The notes: a model not told the origin generated them from the sequence alone. Shown: positions 24,037-30,016, counted from the stretch's first letter. The stretch is 30,016 nt of DNA from Bacillota bacterium (GCA_023443925.1 JAEZSL010000032.1:1-30016); one strand, 5' to 3'. A program made the numbers and translations.

Positions 24037-24108
24037 AGTGATTTTCCTCTAGTTTAAGAAAGCAATATAAACATATAAACCATCAAATTATAATTAGGAG
24101 GTAATACC

Positions 24109-24657
24109 ATGAGTAAAAAAAATATTGGAATTGTTGTCGGAAGTTTAAGGAAGAATTCATTTAATAAGGCTATTGCTAACTATGTAGCAAGTATTATACC
24201 ATCCGAATATGACGTAAAATTTATAGATATTAGTAATGTGGAATTCTTTAATGAGGATTTAGAAGGTAATCCTCCCGCATCCTGGACCAGACTCAGAGAA
24301 GATGTAAAAGCCAGTGACAGTTTCTTGTTCTTTACACCGGAATATAACCGTTCCGTCCCAGCCGTTTTAAAGAACGCTCTGGATGTAGCGTCAAGACCTT
24401 ACGGTCAAAGTGTTTGGGCCGGCAAACCCGCAGGAGTAGTAAGCGTTTCAATGGGAGCCATAGCAGGTTTCGGTGCAAATCATCATCTAAGGCAAGTATT
24501 AACTTTCCTCGATGTTTATCCGTTACAGCAGCCGGAAGCATATATTGGTAATGTAATGTCTCTCTTAGATGAGAACGGCAATCTGGCGAATGAAGATACC
24601 AAAAAATTTCTGCAGTTCTATGTTGATGCTTTCTTAAACTGGAGTAATAAATTTTAA
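24109..24657 (+). CDS. NADPH-dependent FMN reductase-like flavoprotein
   Basis: A 182-residue flavodoxin-fold oxidoreductase of the NADPH-dependent FMN reductase/chromate reductase/azoreductase family. It has the FMN phosphate loop GSLRKNSFNK (11-20) and the second flavin contact PEYNRSVPAVLKNALD (78-93). It would reduce quinones, nitro or azo compounds, or free FMN using NAD(P)H in the cytoplasm. TAGGAGG lies shortly upstream of the ATG. It is coupled to the Rrf2 gene, a common redox-stress pairing. A hairpin-leader repeat unit starts 13 bases after its stop. Confidence 0.92.
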   Translation: MSKKNIGIVVGSLRKNSFNKAIANYVASIIPSEYDVKFIDISNVEFFNEDLEGNPPASWTRLREDVKASDSFLFFTPEYNRSVPAVLKNALDVASRPYGQSVWAGKPAGVVSVSMGAIAGFGANHHLRQVLTFLDVYPLQQPEAYIGNVMSLLDENGNLANEDTKKFLQFYVDAFLNWSNKF

Positions 24658-24670
24658 TTCGGTGATTAGG

Positions 24671-24748
24671 TTGAAAAAACGAAATACAGTTTTTCAACAT
24701 CTTGATTTATACGTGCGCCTAAGCGCACAGATGGGAGTTAGAGTGTAA
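24671..24748 (+). repeat. Leader repeat unit R1 (solitary) with micro-ORF
   Basis: The first copy of a repeat family confined to the last 5.4 kb of the window. Hairpin A (GTTGAAAAA.../...TTTTTCAAC, 24670-24698) is followed by hairpin B, GTGCGCCTAAGCGCAC (24713-24728), and then AGATGGGAGTTAG. From TTG 24671 a frame of 25 codons is open to the TAA at 24746-24748; it begins MKKRNTVFQHLD and ends SAQMGVRV. No gene follows directly, unlike the other copies. Confidence 0.8.
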
Positions 24749-25080
24749 CACAAATACTTATTAGTGCCGGTACAAAATTAACTTAGACTATAAAACGGGG
24801 CGTTGTAAAATAGTATCATCTATGGAGCAACGCTCCATTATTATGAAGATAGATCTGAAGATACATACGAATGACTCAGTAAACTCCACCGGCCCGGTTA
24901 AAAAATTCCAATCAAAGGTTTTCCGATATATAAAGGCTTTCATTTTAGAATTTACAAGGGTAAAACCAATACCTGGAAGCTGAATAAATATGGTTGATTA
25001 ATCCAGCAGCTCAATATATAATGCAAATTAGAAATTACGAATAGAGATTAAAGCACAGCATAGTTAAATAGTTAACGGAG
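24749..25080 (+). other. Region between repeat units R1 and R2
   Basis: No gene is firmly supported. A 46-codon frame from ATG 24843 to TGA 24983 has no ribosome site. In a different frame just after it, the bases up to about 24995 read IYKGKTNTWKLNKYG and stop, which looks like the end of a lost protein. Two overlapping hairpins are possible near 24799-24838 (GGCGTTG with CAACGCT, or ATGGAGC with GCTCCAT); they exclude each other. Confidence 0.35.
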
Positions 25081-25082
25081 GG

Positions 25083-25161
25083 ATGATAGGTTTGAAAAAA
25101 AGAAATACAGTTTTTCAACATCTTGATTTATACGTGCGCCTAAGCGCACAGATGAGAGTGT
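25083..25161 (+). repeat. Leader repeat unit R2, upstream of the thioesterase gene
   Basis: The same hairpin A (about 25092-25118) and hairpin B (25134-25149) as R1, then AGATGAGAG (25150-25158). The unit joins the shared 68-bp leader C, which continues to the thioesterase start. GGAGGG (25077-25082) stands ten bases before TTG 25092, giving a well-placed micro-ORF. Confidence 0.85.
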
Positions 25162-25163
25162 AA
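25092..25163 (+). CDS. Possible leader micro-ORF of the thioesterase gene
   Basis: TTG 25092 (or the in-frame ATG 25083) to the TAA at 25161-25163 encodes 23 residues beginning MKKRNTVFQHLD and ending RLSAQMRV. It has the best ribosome site of the family (GGAGGG). The R1 peptide is the same apart from the end, and one R1/R2 difference is synonymous (CGA/AGA). It may be a leader peptide whose translation opens hairpins A and B, or a chance frame in a structured repeat. There is no protein-level evidence. Confidence 0.3.
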   Translation: MKKRNTVFQHLDLYVRLSAQMRV

Positions 25164-25229
25164 GTTTGTGCTTGCGTACAACAAACTTGATATGCACAAA
25201 GAGCGTGTGCAAGAATAGAGGTTAAAATG
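25162..25229 (+). repeat. Shared 68-bp leader C, plus-strand copy
   Basis: This segment ends exactly at the thioesterase ATG and matches the minus-strand segment 26791-26724 at 66 of 68 bases. It contains two hairpins (AAGTTTGT.../...ACAAACTT and TGCACA-AAGAGCG-TGTGCA) and the ribosome site AGAGG. Confidence 0.9.
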
Positions 25230-25964
25230 ATTTTAAAGACAGAATACATGCCTCAGTTTAGGGAATCCAACCACAATGGAAAAGTTGGGCTAAGAGGTTA
25301 CATGAATTATTTTCAGGATACGGCAACTTATTATATGCATAATCTAGGTAAGGGAAATGATACATTACCGGAAGAGTATGGAATAGCCTGGATTTATACA
25401 AAATACAAATTGCATATTGAGTCGGAGGCTGATTTTACAGCTCCTTTGCAATTTGAAATGTGGACTGAAAAAAGTGACAAGCCGATGCTCTGTGTATGGC
25501 AGGATTTTGTCATTACCAGGGAAGAAAAAATATTCGCATACGGCCGGATGGAGAGCTGTTTGTTTGATACGAAGACACAACGCTTAAGTAAAATAGATGC
25601 AATTGATTATCCCGTTGATGAAACCATTGAAAAAGAAATACCTCTGAATTCTTTTGTTAAACTGCCTAAAAGTTATGAGGATATGGAATGCTGTTATACG
25701 GCTATGGTCCGTTATACGGATTTGGACAAAAGTATGCATATGAATAATCTTTTGTATATTAATCTATTTTTAAATGCTTTTGACAGCCAATTCTTTGAGA
25801 ATTATGAGATTACGGACTTTGAGATTCATTATTTAAAACAATGCTTTGAAAAGGAAGAGTTGGAGGTTTACAGAAAAATCAAGGATCGGGTAATCGAATT
25901 AGCGGCGGTAAAAAAAGACGGAACAATAGTAACCCAGGGAATGATTGAGGTCAGAAAACGATAA
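25227..25964 (+). CDS. Acyl-ACP thioesterase
   Basis: A 245-residue double-hotdog thioesterase of the bacterial FatA/FatB-like acyl-ACP family, which releases fatty acids from acyl carrier protein. Hotdog 1 covers about 1-125 (GLRGYMNYFQDTATYY at 21-36, YGIAWIYTKYKLHIES) and hotdog 2 about 150-245. The second holds the catalytic stretch VRYTDLDKSMHMNN (161-174) with D165 and D167, H171 and N173/N174. The usual Asn two residues before His is Ser here, worth noting but not necessarily inactivating. The leader is unusual: repeat unit R2 and leader C reach right up to the ATG and supply the ribosome site (AGAGG). It is convergent with the helical-protein gene that has the same leader. Confidence 0.9.
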   Translation: MILKTEYMPQFRESNHNGKVGLRGYMNYFQDTATYYMHNLGKGNDTLPEEYGIAWIYTKYKLHIESEADFTAPLQFEMWTEKSDKPMLCVWQDFVITREEKIFAYGRMESCLFDTKTQRLSKIDAIDYPVDETIEKEIPLNSFVKLPKSYEDMECCYTAMVRYTDLDKSMHMNNLLYINLFLNAFDSQFFENYEITDFEIHYLKQCFEKEELEVYRKIKDRVIELAAVKKDGTIVTQGMIEVRKR

Positions 25965-26202
25965 AAATAATTCCTTACTAATGCGGCTCAGCCAGCATGA
26001 TCTGTGAAATCCAATGATAATTAATAAGGCTGGCACTGTTTTGAGGTGTTCTCAGAACTATCCAGCCTTAGTTGTAATATGGGGTAAGCTACTTTTACAT
26101 GTTAGTAAACTGTTTCTTCTTTTAAAGCATCAATGTTATGCCTGGATAATAGAAAACCAATGCGGGAAATGGGGGATTCTTGACGACCCCTTAATCAGAT
26201 TT
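25965..26202 (+). other. Intergenic region between convergent genes
   Basis: No gene is supported. A 102-codon plus-strand frame (26014-26322) crosses the terminator and the end of the minus-strand gene and has no family resemblance. Confidence 0.5.
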
Positions 26203-26241
26203 AAAAACGTGGGCAAGTGCCTCTTTAGAATGGCCTTGCCC
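26203..26241 (-). terminator. Terminator of the minus-strand helical-protein gene
   Basis: Arms 26211-26217 (GGGCAAG) and 26235-26241 (CTTGCCC), extended by GCC/GGC with one bulge. On the minus strand the hairpin is followed by ACGTTTTTAAA. It lies about 57 bases beyond the gene's stop. Confidence 0.65.
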
Positions 26242-26297
26242 ATAAGAAACTGCTTAATTTCACAAGTTTTAGTTAACAAGGAATGTTCTATATCAGT

Positions 26298-26726
26298 CTA
26301 TAGAAACCCTTTTAACTGTTGAATATTATTCTCTTCAAATTTAAGAAGCCGTTCCATAAGAGCTATGATACCAGGTTCTGCATCCTTATAATTTTTAAGA
26401 TTCTTTACCGCATTAATGACACCCATATTGCTTCCAATGATAAGCATTTCAGAGATGTGTGAGGGCGTTTTGTCGGTAAGTGTCTGCATGTTAATCATTA
26501 AATAAGTTTTAATCTTACTCAGTGCACTAATTCCTTTTTCATCGTACCCATTTTCATTCAGCGATTTCCTGGCGGCATCATGGATTTCTTTATACTCATT
26601 AAACTGAGACTTCAGATGCCTTTTAAAATTATCGTCTTCAACAATACCCATCAACTGATGTATGGTATCTACGCCCATTTGTGAATTTTGATAGATAAAG
26701 TTTGCTAGTTCTGCATTACCATTCAT
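26298..26726 (-). CDS. Small helical-bundle protein, ferritin-like in outline, unknown function
   Basis: A 142-residue protein predicted to be nearly all helical (segments about 3-28, 30-56, 65-88, 91-112, 118-140), without signal peptide or membrane helix. Its outline resembles small ferritin-like four-helix proteins of Clostridia, such as spore-coat F or DUF2383-type proteins. Only scattered Glu and His are present, with no clear ExxH di-iron motif, so metal binding is not supported. The start ATG (26726-26724) is fixed by AGAGG six bases upstream, which lies in leader C. That leader is almost the same as that of the convergent thioesterase gene. Confidence 0.7.
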   Translation of the reverse strand: MNGNAELANFIYQNSQMGVDTIHQLMGIVEDDNFKRHLKSQFNEYKEIHDAARKSLNENGYDEKGISALSKIKTYLMINMQTLTDKTPSHISEMLIIGSNMGVINAVKNLKNYKDAEPGIIALMERLLKFEENNIQQLKGFL

Positions 26727-26791
26727 TTTAACCTCTATTCTTGCACATGCTCTTTGTGCATATCAAGTTTGTTGTGCGCAAGCACAAACTT
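26724..26791 (-). repeat. Shared 68-bp leader C, minus-strand copy
   Basis: An inverted copy of 25162-25229 with two base differences, ending at the ATG of the minus-strand gene. The same hairpins and AGAGG are present; with the plus-strand copy it encloses about 1.5 kb and both convergent genes. Confidence 0.9.
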
Positions 26792-26815
26792 GCGGTTGAA
26801 AAATTTATTTTTCAA
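26735..26815 (-). CDS. Possible leader micro-ORF of the helical-protein gene
   Basis: On the minus strand, TTG (26815-26813) five bases after GGAGG opens 26 codons beginning MKNKFFNRKFVLAH and ending KEHVQE. It stops at TAG (26737-26735), inside the ribosome site of the helical-protein gene. Its translation would melt hairpin A'' and all of leader C, and the ribosome would finish at the next start, a set-up that would allow translational coupling. It is prediction only. Confidence 0.3.
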   Translation of the reverse strand: MKNKFFNRKFVLAHNKLDMHKEHVQE

Positions 26816-26911
26816 CCTAACCTCCATCTGCCGCTTTAGCGGCATACAAATACTAAGCGAAAAGCACCCTCCGTGCTTTTTGCCGGTTGAAAAATGCTTT
26901 TCTTTTCAACC
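26794..26911 (-). repeat. Rearranged leader repeat R6 (hairpins A', K, B', A'')
   Basis: Read on the minus strand: hairpin A' (26911-26885, GGTTGAAAA/TTTTCAACC), hairpin K (26880-26860, AAAAGCAC/GTGCTTTT), hairpin B' GCCGCTAAAGCGGC (26843-26830) with AGATGGAGGTTAGG, and hairpin A'' (26817-26794, GGTTGAAAAA/TTTTTCAACC). Leader C then follows. B' has a different stem from B but the same TAA-bearing loop and the same AGATGG(G)AG tail. A' also opens a micro-ORF (MKRKAFFNRQKARRVLFA) behind AAGGAG. Confidence 0.8.
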
Positions 26912-27435
26912 TACACACTCCTTTTTGGACTAGTATTTCCTCATGTATTTATATTATACTTTACAGTAAAATGAAAGAATCTTACTTGTTTGTGACGGTA
27001 TTTATAGATTTAAATATGGCATTCGTTTAAGGATTTACCTGGCGGCAAACCGTATAAGATTTATTAGTTTTGATTCGGCTTTATTGGATAATTACTAACT
27101 AAATTCTACTTAATACTATCTAAATTCTTTTTTAAACTGTGTAATTGACAATGATATACAATTGTTTTATAATATCTAAATATGCATTACCAATATATGT
27201 ATAATTTGTAAAAATTAAATTTCATTTTTTTCGTAATATAATCTATAAATTCAATTTTATCGAACGCTGTTTTAATTACTAATTTGTAGTATGTAAAATG
27301 GGAAGTCACATTTGTAATATTTCGCATATGCCTATTTATCTTAGGTATATTTTGATGCTCTTAGAACACAACCCCCAACCCACATAGCCTGACATCTGTT
27401 CATTAACAGGGCAACAATAAAATATAGGGGATCAT
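26912..27435 (-). other. AT-rich intergenic region with promoter for the minus-strand gene
   Basis: A TATAAT on the minus strand (26958-26953) with no good -35 would start transcription near 26946 and give a leader of about 220 bases made almost wholly of the repeat modules. From 26985 to 27435 the DNA is very AT-rich and no gene or further repeat unit is seen. Confidence 0.45.
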
Positions 27436-27615
27436 ATGATGTACAAACATATTATTTGGGATTTTGACGGAAGACATGATAATGATGGTACATCTTTGAC
27501 ATTGAGCAAGGGTTTTAGAACTAATATTAATGATAATAGAAAAATGAAGCGTTGTTTTCTCAGCATAATTACCGCGCATATAGATGAAGTTTTGCAAGGT
27601 TATTTTAATTATTAG
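27436..27615 (+). pseudogene. Fragment of a HAD-superfamily phosphatase
   Basis: The frame from ATG 27436 (second ATG 27439) reads MYKHIIWDFDG, the classical start of HAD-family phosphatases with the nucleophile Asp of motif I. It then continues for only about 47 unrelated residues to a TAG at 27613. The usual DGTL and cap domain are missing. AGGGG lies just upstream. It is probably the decayed head of a gene that once preceded the ABC operon; a short real peptide is less likely. Confidence 0.5.
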
Positions 27616-27644
27616 TGAAGACAGGGTTTGAAAGAAGGTTTACA

Positions 27645-28616
27645 TTGATTACTGTAGAGCATTTAGTAAAAGAATTTAAAATCCCCATACGAAAAAAAGG
27701 GCGTTTGTCTGTAATCAAAAATTTGCTGCCGGGTGAATACAACGTAAAACGAGCCGTGGATGATGTCAGTTTTACTATGGAAAAAGGAGATATTGTTGGA
27801 TATATCGGAAAAAACGGTGCCGGCAAATCAACTACAATAAAAATGCTGTCAGGTATTTTACAGCCTACCCACGGAAAGATTATTGTGAATGGAATAGAGC
27901 CATCGAAGAACCGTGTTGAGAATGCAAGACAAATTGGGGTTGTATTCGGTCAAAAGTCACAACTCTGGTGGGATATTCCTCTGATTGAAAGTTATCGTCT
28001 GCTGAAAGAAATATATCAGATTGACGAGAACAAGTTCAAAAAGAATCTTGATACCTATGTTACCCTGCTGGGATTAGAGGATATTCTTGAGAAACCGGTT
28101 CGGCAAATGAGTTTGGGGCAGCGGGTCAAATCGGATATTGCCGCCGCACTGCTTCATGATCCGTCCGTCCTTTTTCTGGATGAGCCTACAATCGGCGTGG
28201 ATATTATCTCAAAAAAATACCTTCAGGATTTTATCTTACAGATTAATAAGGAAAAACAGACGACTATCATCCTAACGACTCATGATATGGCTGACATAGA
28301 GAAACTTTGCTCCCATTTAATTATTATAGATGAGGGTAAGCTGATGTATCATGGAACGATAGACGAAATGATGCAGACATTTGGTACAACCCGTTTCCTA
28401 TTGGTTAAATTTGCTGCTAATGTAGACGACTTTCCGGTACCTGGCGCTGAACTTATAAAAAGTGAAATGAATACGAAACTTTATTCCTTTAACCGGCATC
28501 ATACTTCACCTTCAGAGCTGATTTCTTATATTGACCAAAAGTATCCGGTTGTTGATTTGCAGATCATAGAAACTGACATGGAAAGTATAGTGAGAAAATT
28601 ATATGAGCAAAAATAA
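27645..28616 (+). CDS. ABC transporter ATPase, COG4586 type
   Basis: A 323-residue ATP-binding protein of the uncharacterised COG4586 group. Walker A GKNGAGKST (55-63), Q-loop FGQKSQLWWDIP (101-112, a group hallmark), signature MSLGQ (155-159, variant of LSGGQ), Walker B VLFLDE (175-180), H-loop THDMAD; an extra C-terminal domain from about 235. A long N-terminal insert before Walker A (KIPIRKKGRLSVIKNLLPGEYNVKRAVDD) is typical. TTG 27645 is preferred over GTG 27615 because AGAAGG lies six bases upstream and family members begin MI-x-VE-x-L. It overlaps the next gene by 14 bases. The two permeases belong to the same exporter; the substrate is unknown. Confidence 0.9.
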   Translation: MITVEHLVKEFKIPIRKKGRLSVIKNLLPGEYNVKRAVDDVSFTMEKGDIVGYIGKNGAGKSTTIKMLSGILQPTHGKIIVNGIEPSKNRVENARQIGVVFGQKSQLWWDIPLIESYRLLKEIYQIDENKFKKNLDTYVTLLGLEDILEKPVRQMSLGQRVKSDIAAALLHDPSVLFLDEPTIGVDIISKKYLQDFILQINKEKQTTIILTTHDMADIEKLCSHLIIIDEGKLMYHGTIDEMMQTFGTTRFLLVKFAANVDDFPVPGAELIKSEMNTKLYSFNRHHTSPSELISYIDQKYPVVDLQIIETDMESIVRKLYEQK

Positions 28617-29421
28617 ATGGAATTTACTTCGAACCGGTAAAGCTTTTATCCGGACTGAATTTTATGATTTCAGCATCTACCGTTCATCCTTCTGGCTGAG
28701 ACAGCTTTACACATTTATAATGATGTACAGTGTCGGCTATGTCTGGAAAGCCTTGTATACATCAAGTTCCATTCCAATGAAGGTAGGTCTGTCAGATACG
28801 ATTACATATGCTGTGCTGGGTGTGGCACTGGAGGCAATTATGCATCCTCACAATGGCCCTCAAAGTTATATAATGGAACAAGTACGCAGAGGAACAATTG
28901 AAATGGATATTATGAAGCCGGTTGACTTCCAGTTTTATATGTTCTGTAAGAATATGGGACAGATTATTGTAAAGTTGTTCGTTCTTGTTTTACCTTCCCT
29001 GGTAGCTGCTCATTTTTTCTTTGAGCTTGGTTTGCCAGAACCTGGACAATTTCTGGTATTTCTTCTAAGCTTAACCTTAGGGATACTGGTGAGTTTTCTT
29101 TTGAATTTTATTCTGGGACTGTTGAGCATGGTAATAATAAATATTCGCAATATCAATTGGGCGTATAATGCTACTCTGCGTTTTTTTGCCGGGCAAATGG
29201 TACCTTTATGGCTGTTCCCGGGATTTTTGGGGATTCTTAGCAATGTCCTTCCATTCAGATGTATTTATGCAATCCCTATGTCGGTTTACATTGGTAACTA
29301 TAGCGGCGCCTCTTTATTAGGGGTAATAAGTTTACAGCTTGTATGGGTTTTTATTTTATTTATCTGCACAAGGCTTTTAATGAATGATATCTTTCGGAAG
29401 ATATTAATTCAGGGAGGCTAA
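28603..29421 (+). CDS. ABC-2 type permease, COG4587-like
   Basis: A 272-residue membrane protein with six predicted helices (about 30-50, 65-85, 112-135, 145-180, 205-228, 240-262). It matches the first permease that normally goes with COG4586 ATPases (EQVRRGTIEMDIMKPVDFQFYMFCKNMG is a recognisable cytoplasmic loop; PLWLFPGFLGILSNVLPFRCIYAIPMSVYIG is typical of the late part). It overlaps the ATPase gene by 14 bases. The partner permease should follow closely but is displaced by a 358-base insert of hairpin leader repeats. Confidence 0.88.
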   Translation: MSKNKWNLLRTGKAFIRTEFYDFSIYRSSFWLRQLYTFIMMYSVGYVWKALYTSSSIPMKVGLSDTITYAVLGVALEAIMHPHNGPQSYIMEQVRRGTIEMDIMKPVDFQFYMFCKNMGQIIVKLFVLVLPSLVAAHFFFELGLPEPGQFLVFLLSLTLGILVSFLLNFILGLLSMVIINIRNINWAYNATLRFFAGQMVPLWLFPGFLGILSNVLPFRCIYAIPMSVYIGNYSGASLLGVISLQLVWVFILFICTRLLMNDIFRKILIQGG

Positions 29422-29562
29422 TGAAAAAGAAATGCCATTGAATGATTTTTTAACCTATTTATTATTAGCAGAGCAAAGGGATTAATGCAAAATAAAGGAC
29501 ATTTCAGGCCCTGAATTGAGGAAATAAATCATCTGCTCGCAGATGATTTATGCAATAGGAGA
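29422..29562 (+). other. Spacer between the permease gene and the repeat array
   Basis: This stretch contains a 13-bp perfect inverted repeat (29524-29536 with 29539-29551, ATAAATCATCTGC) whose 2-base loop suggests a folded 12-bp hairpin or a cruciform. A 17-codon frame (ATG 29432) has no ribosome site. An AGGAG at 29557-29561 precedes unit R3. Confidence 0.5.
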
Positions 29563-29637
29563 TTGATCGAAAAAACAAGAGTGGTTATTCAACATTCTGA
29601 TTTGAATGTGCGCCTAAGCGCACAGATGGGAGTTAGG
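29563..29637 (+). repeat. Tandem leader repeat R3 (diverged first unit)
   Basis: A 75-base, diverged version of the 71-base unit. The 3' part (hairpin B GTGCGCCTAAGCGCAC and AGATGGGAGTTAGG) is identical to R4. The 5' part differs and hairpin A is largely lost. One frame runs from TTG 29563 through R3 into R4 as far as the TAA at 29686. Confidence 0.8.
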
Positions 29638-29688
29638 TTGAAAAACGAAAAACAGTTTTTCAACATCTTGATTTATACGTGCGCCTAA
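29638..29688 (+). CDS. Possible micro-ORF in R4 (repeated identically in R5)
   Basis: TTG 29638 behind GGGAG-TTAGG encodes MKNEKQFFNILIYTCA and stops in the loop of hairpin B. The same frame occurs at 29709-29759 in R5. The length, the position before a real gene start and the overlap with two hairpins fit a leader peptide. R1 and R2 use a different frame after a one-base change, so peptide conservation is weak. Confidence 0.25.
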   Translation: MKNEKQFFNILIYTCA

Positions 29689-29708
29689 GCGCACAGATGG
29701 GAGTTAGG
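29638..29708 (+). repeat. Tandem leader repeat R4
   Basis: An exact 71-base unit: TTG-started hairpin A, spacer, hairpin B, then AGATGGGAGTTAGG. The TTG (29638) stands five bases after GGGAG of R3. The frame MKNEKQFFNILIYTCA ends with a TAA placed in the loop of hairpin B (29686-29688). Confidence 0.88.
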
Positions 29709-29779
29709 TTGAAAAACGAAAAACAGTTTTTCAACATCTTGATTTATACGTGCGCCTAAGCGCACAGATGGGAGTTTAA
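29709..29779 (+). repeat. Tandem leader repeat R5, joined to the permease start
   Basis: A 71-base unit identical to R4 except at its last bases, where GGGAG-TTAGG-TTG becomes GGGAG-TTTAA-ATG. The ATG (29780) of the next permease thus takes exactly the place of a further unit's TTG, and the repeat supplies its ribosome site. Confidence 0.88.
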
Positions 29780-30016
29780 ATGATAAGGAACTTAAAAATT
29801 TACCGCCATCTTTTACACGCTGCGATATTAAGTAAACTCCAATATAAGGCCGATTTTGTTGTAGGTGTTATTAATGTCCTGATATTAAATGCCGTTAACA
29901 TTTCATTGCTCGGTATTATGGTCTATAATTTCAATTCGATGAATGGATGGGATATCTGGGAGCTTATGTTCCTTTACAGCTTATGGATGATGAGCAGAGG
30001 AATTTATAGTATTTTC
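29780..30016 (+). CDS. ABC-2 type permease, COG3694-like (N-terminal part)
   Basis: The first 79 residues of a membrane protein cut by the window end (MIRNLKIYRHLLHAAILSKLQYKADF, then a helix at about 28-50 and a second from about 60). The start resembles the second permease of COG4586/COG4587/COG3694-type exporters, and it follows the other two in the expected order. GGGAG at 29770-29774 belongs to repeat unit R5 and lies five bases before the ATG. The 358-base separation from the preceding permease is unusual for this operon type and is made of repeat units. Confidence 0.85.
   Translation, partial: MIRNLKIYRHLLHAAILSKLQYKADFVVGVINVLILNAVNISLLGIMVYNFNSMNGWDIWELMFLYSLWMMSRGIYSIF

Noticed and set aside
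26014..26322. A 102-codon plus-strand open frame
   Set aside because: It has no ribosome site or family features, runs through the terminator hairpin of the minus-strand gene and overlaps that gene's 3' end.
24668..26911. Repeat pair as ends of an insertion sequence or composite transposon
   Set aside because: There is no transposase and no target-site duplication was seen; the enclosed genes are ordinary coding genes and the repeats end exactly at start codons. A MITE-like origin of the modules cannot be excluded.
29563..29779. Tandem repeats as a CRISPR array
   Set aside because: The units are contiguous 71-bp copies without unique spacers, there is no cas gene, and the last unit merges into a gene start.

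Overview
The window looks like a chromosomal stretch of a low-GC, Gram-positive anaerobic Clostridia member, most likely Lachnospiraceae. The reasons are the AT-rich intergenic DNA, strong GGAGG ribosome sites, the LacI/GH13/sugar-ABC gene style, AraC regulators with GyrI-like sensor domains, lantibiotic-immunity-type ABC genes and a Rrf2/flavoprotein pair. The lineage is an inference from gene style; there is no rRNA or other marker to settle it. No tRNA, rRNA, CRISPR array, transposase or phage gene was seen.

Layout. 1-1943: the end of a three-gene ABC exporter operon (ATPase plus two permeases, LanF/E/G type). 2231-8378: a maltodextrin operon with promoter, two LacI-type operators, LacI-family regulator, intracellular GH13 alpha-glucan hydrolase, lipoprotein binding protein and two permeases, closed by a terminator; the ATPase is not in the window. 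8725-9843: a membrane diguanylate cyclase. 9844-12412: an alpha/beta hydrolase behind a 40-bp perfect palindrome, remnants of a WYL-type regulator, a small beta-rich protein and an XRE regulator. 12580-13747: a zinc-starvation operon (cysteine-poor L28 and L33 paralogues around a Fur/Zur regulator, ending in a broken COG0523 GTPase gene) behind two Zur-like boxes. 13825-16108: a double-MerR regulator with an ABC exporter. 16287-19998: an AraC/GyrI regulator divergent from two unusual genes. 20248-24657: MsrB, a small lipoprotein, an APH-like kinase, a second AraC/GyrI regulator and a Rrf2/FMN-reductase pair.

24658-30016 is the most unusual part. A family of short hairpin-rich leader modules occurs here in several arrangements: a solitary copy, a copy before an acyl-ACP thioesterase, a rearranged copy on the minus strand before a helical protein, and a three-unit tandem array of 71-bp units placed between two permease genes of a COG4586/4587/3694-type ABC operon. 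Each unit ends in a Shine-Dalgarno-like GGGAG or GGAGG followed at a fixed distance by a TTG that opens a micro-ORF; in the last tandem unit the ATG of the real permease gene takes exactly the place of that TTG. The thioesterase gene and the minus-strand gene share a nearly identical 68-bp leader in inverted orientation that ends at their start codons. These modules look like interchangeable 5'-leader cassettes and are the best candidate in the window for something undescribed.

The remaining genes form small self-contained regulator-plus-target units (sensing of sugars, zinc, small hydrophobic or cationic compounds, redox stress), with several decayed genes between them, which suggests an accessory region with much turnover.
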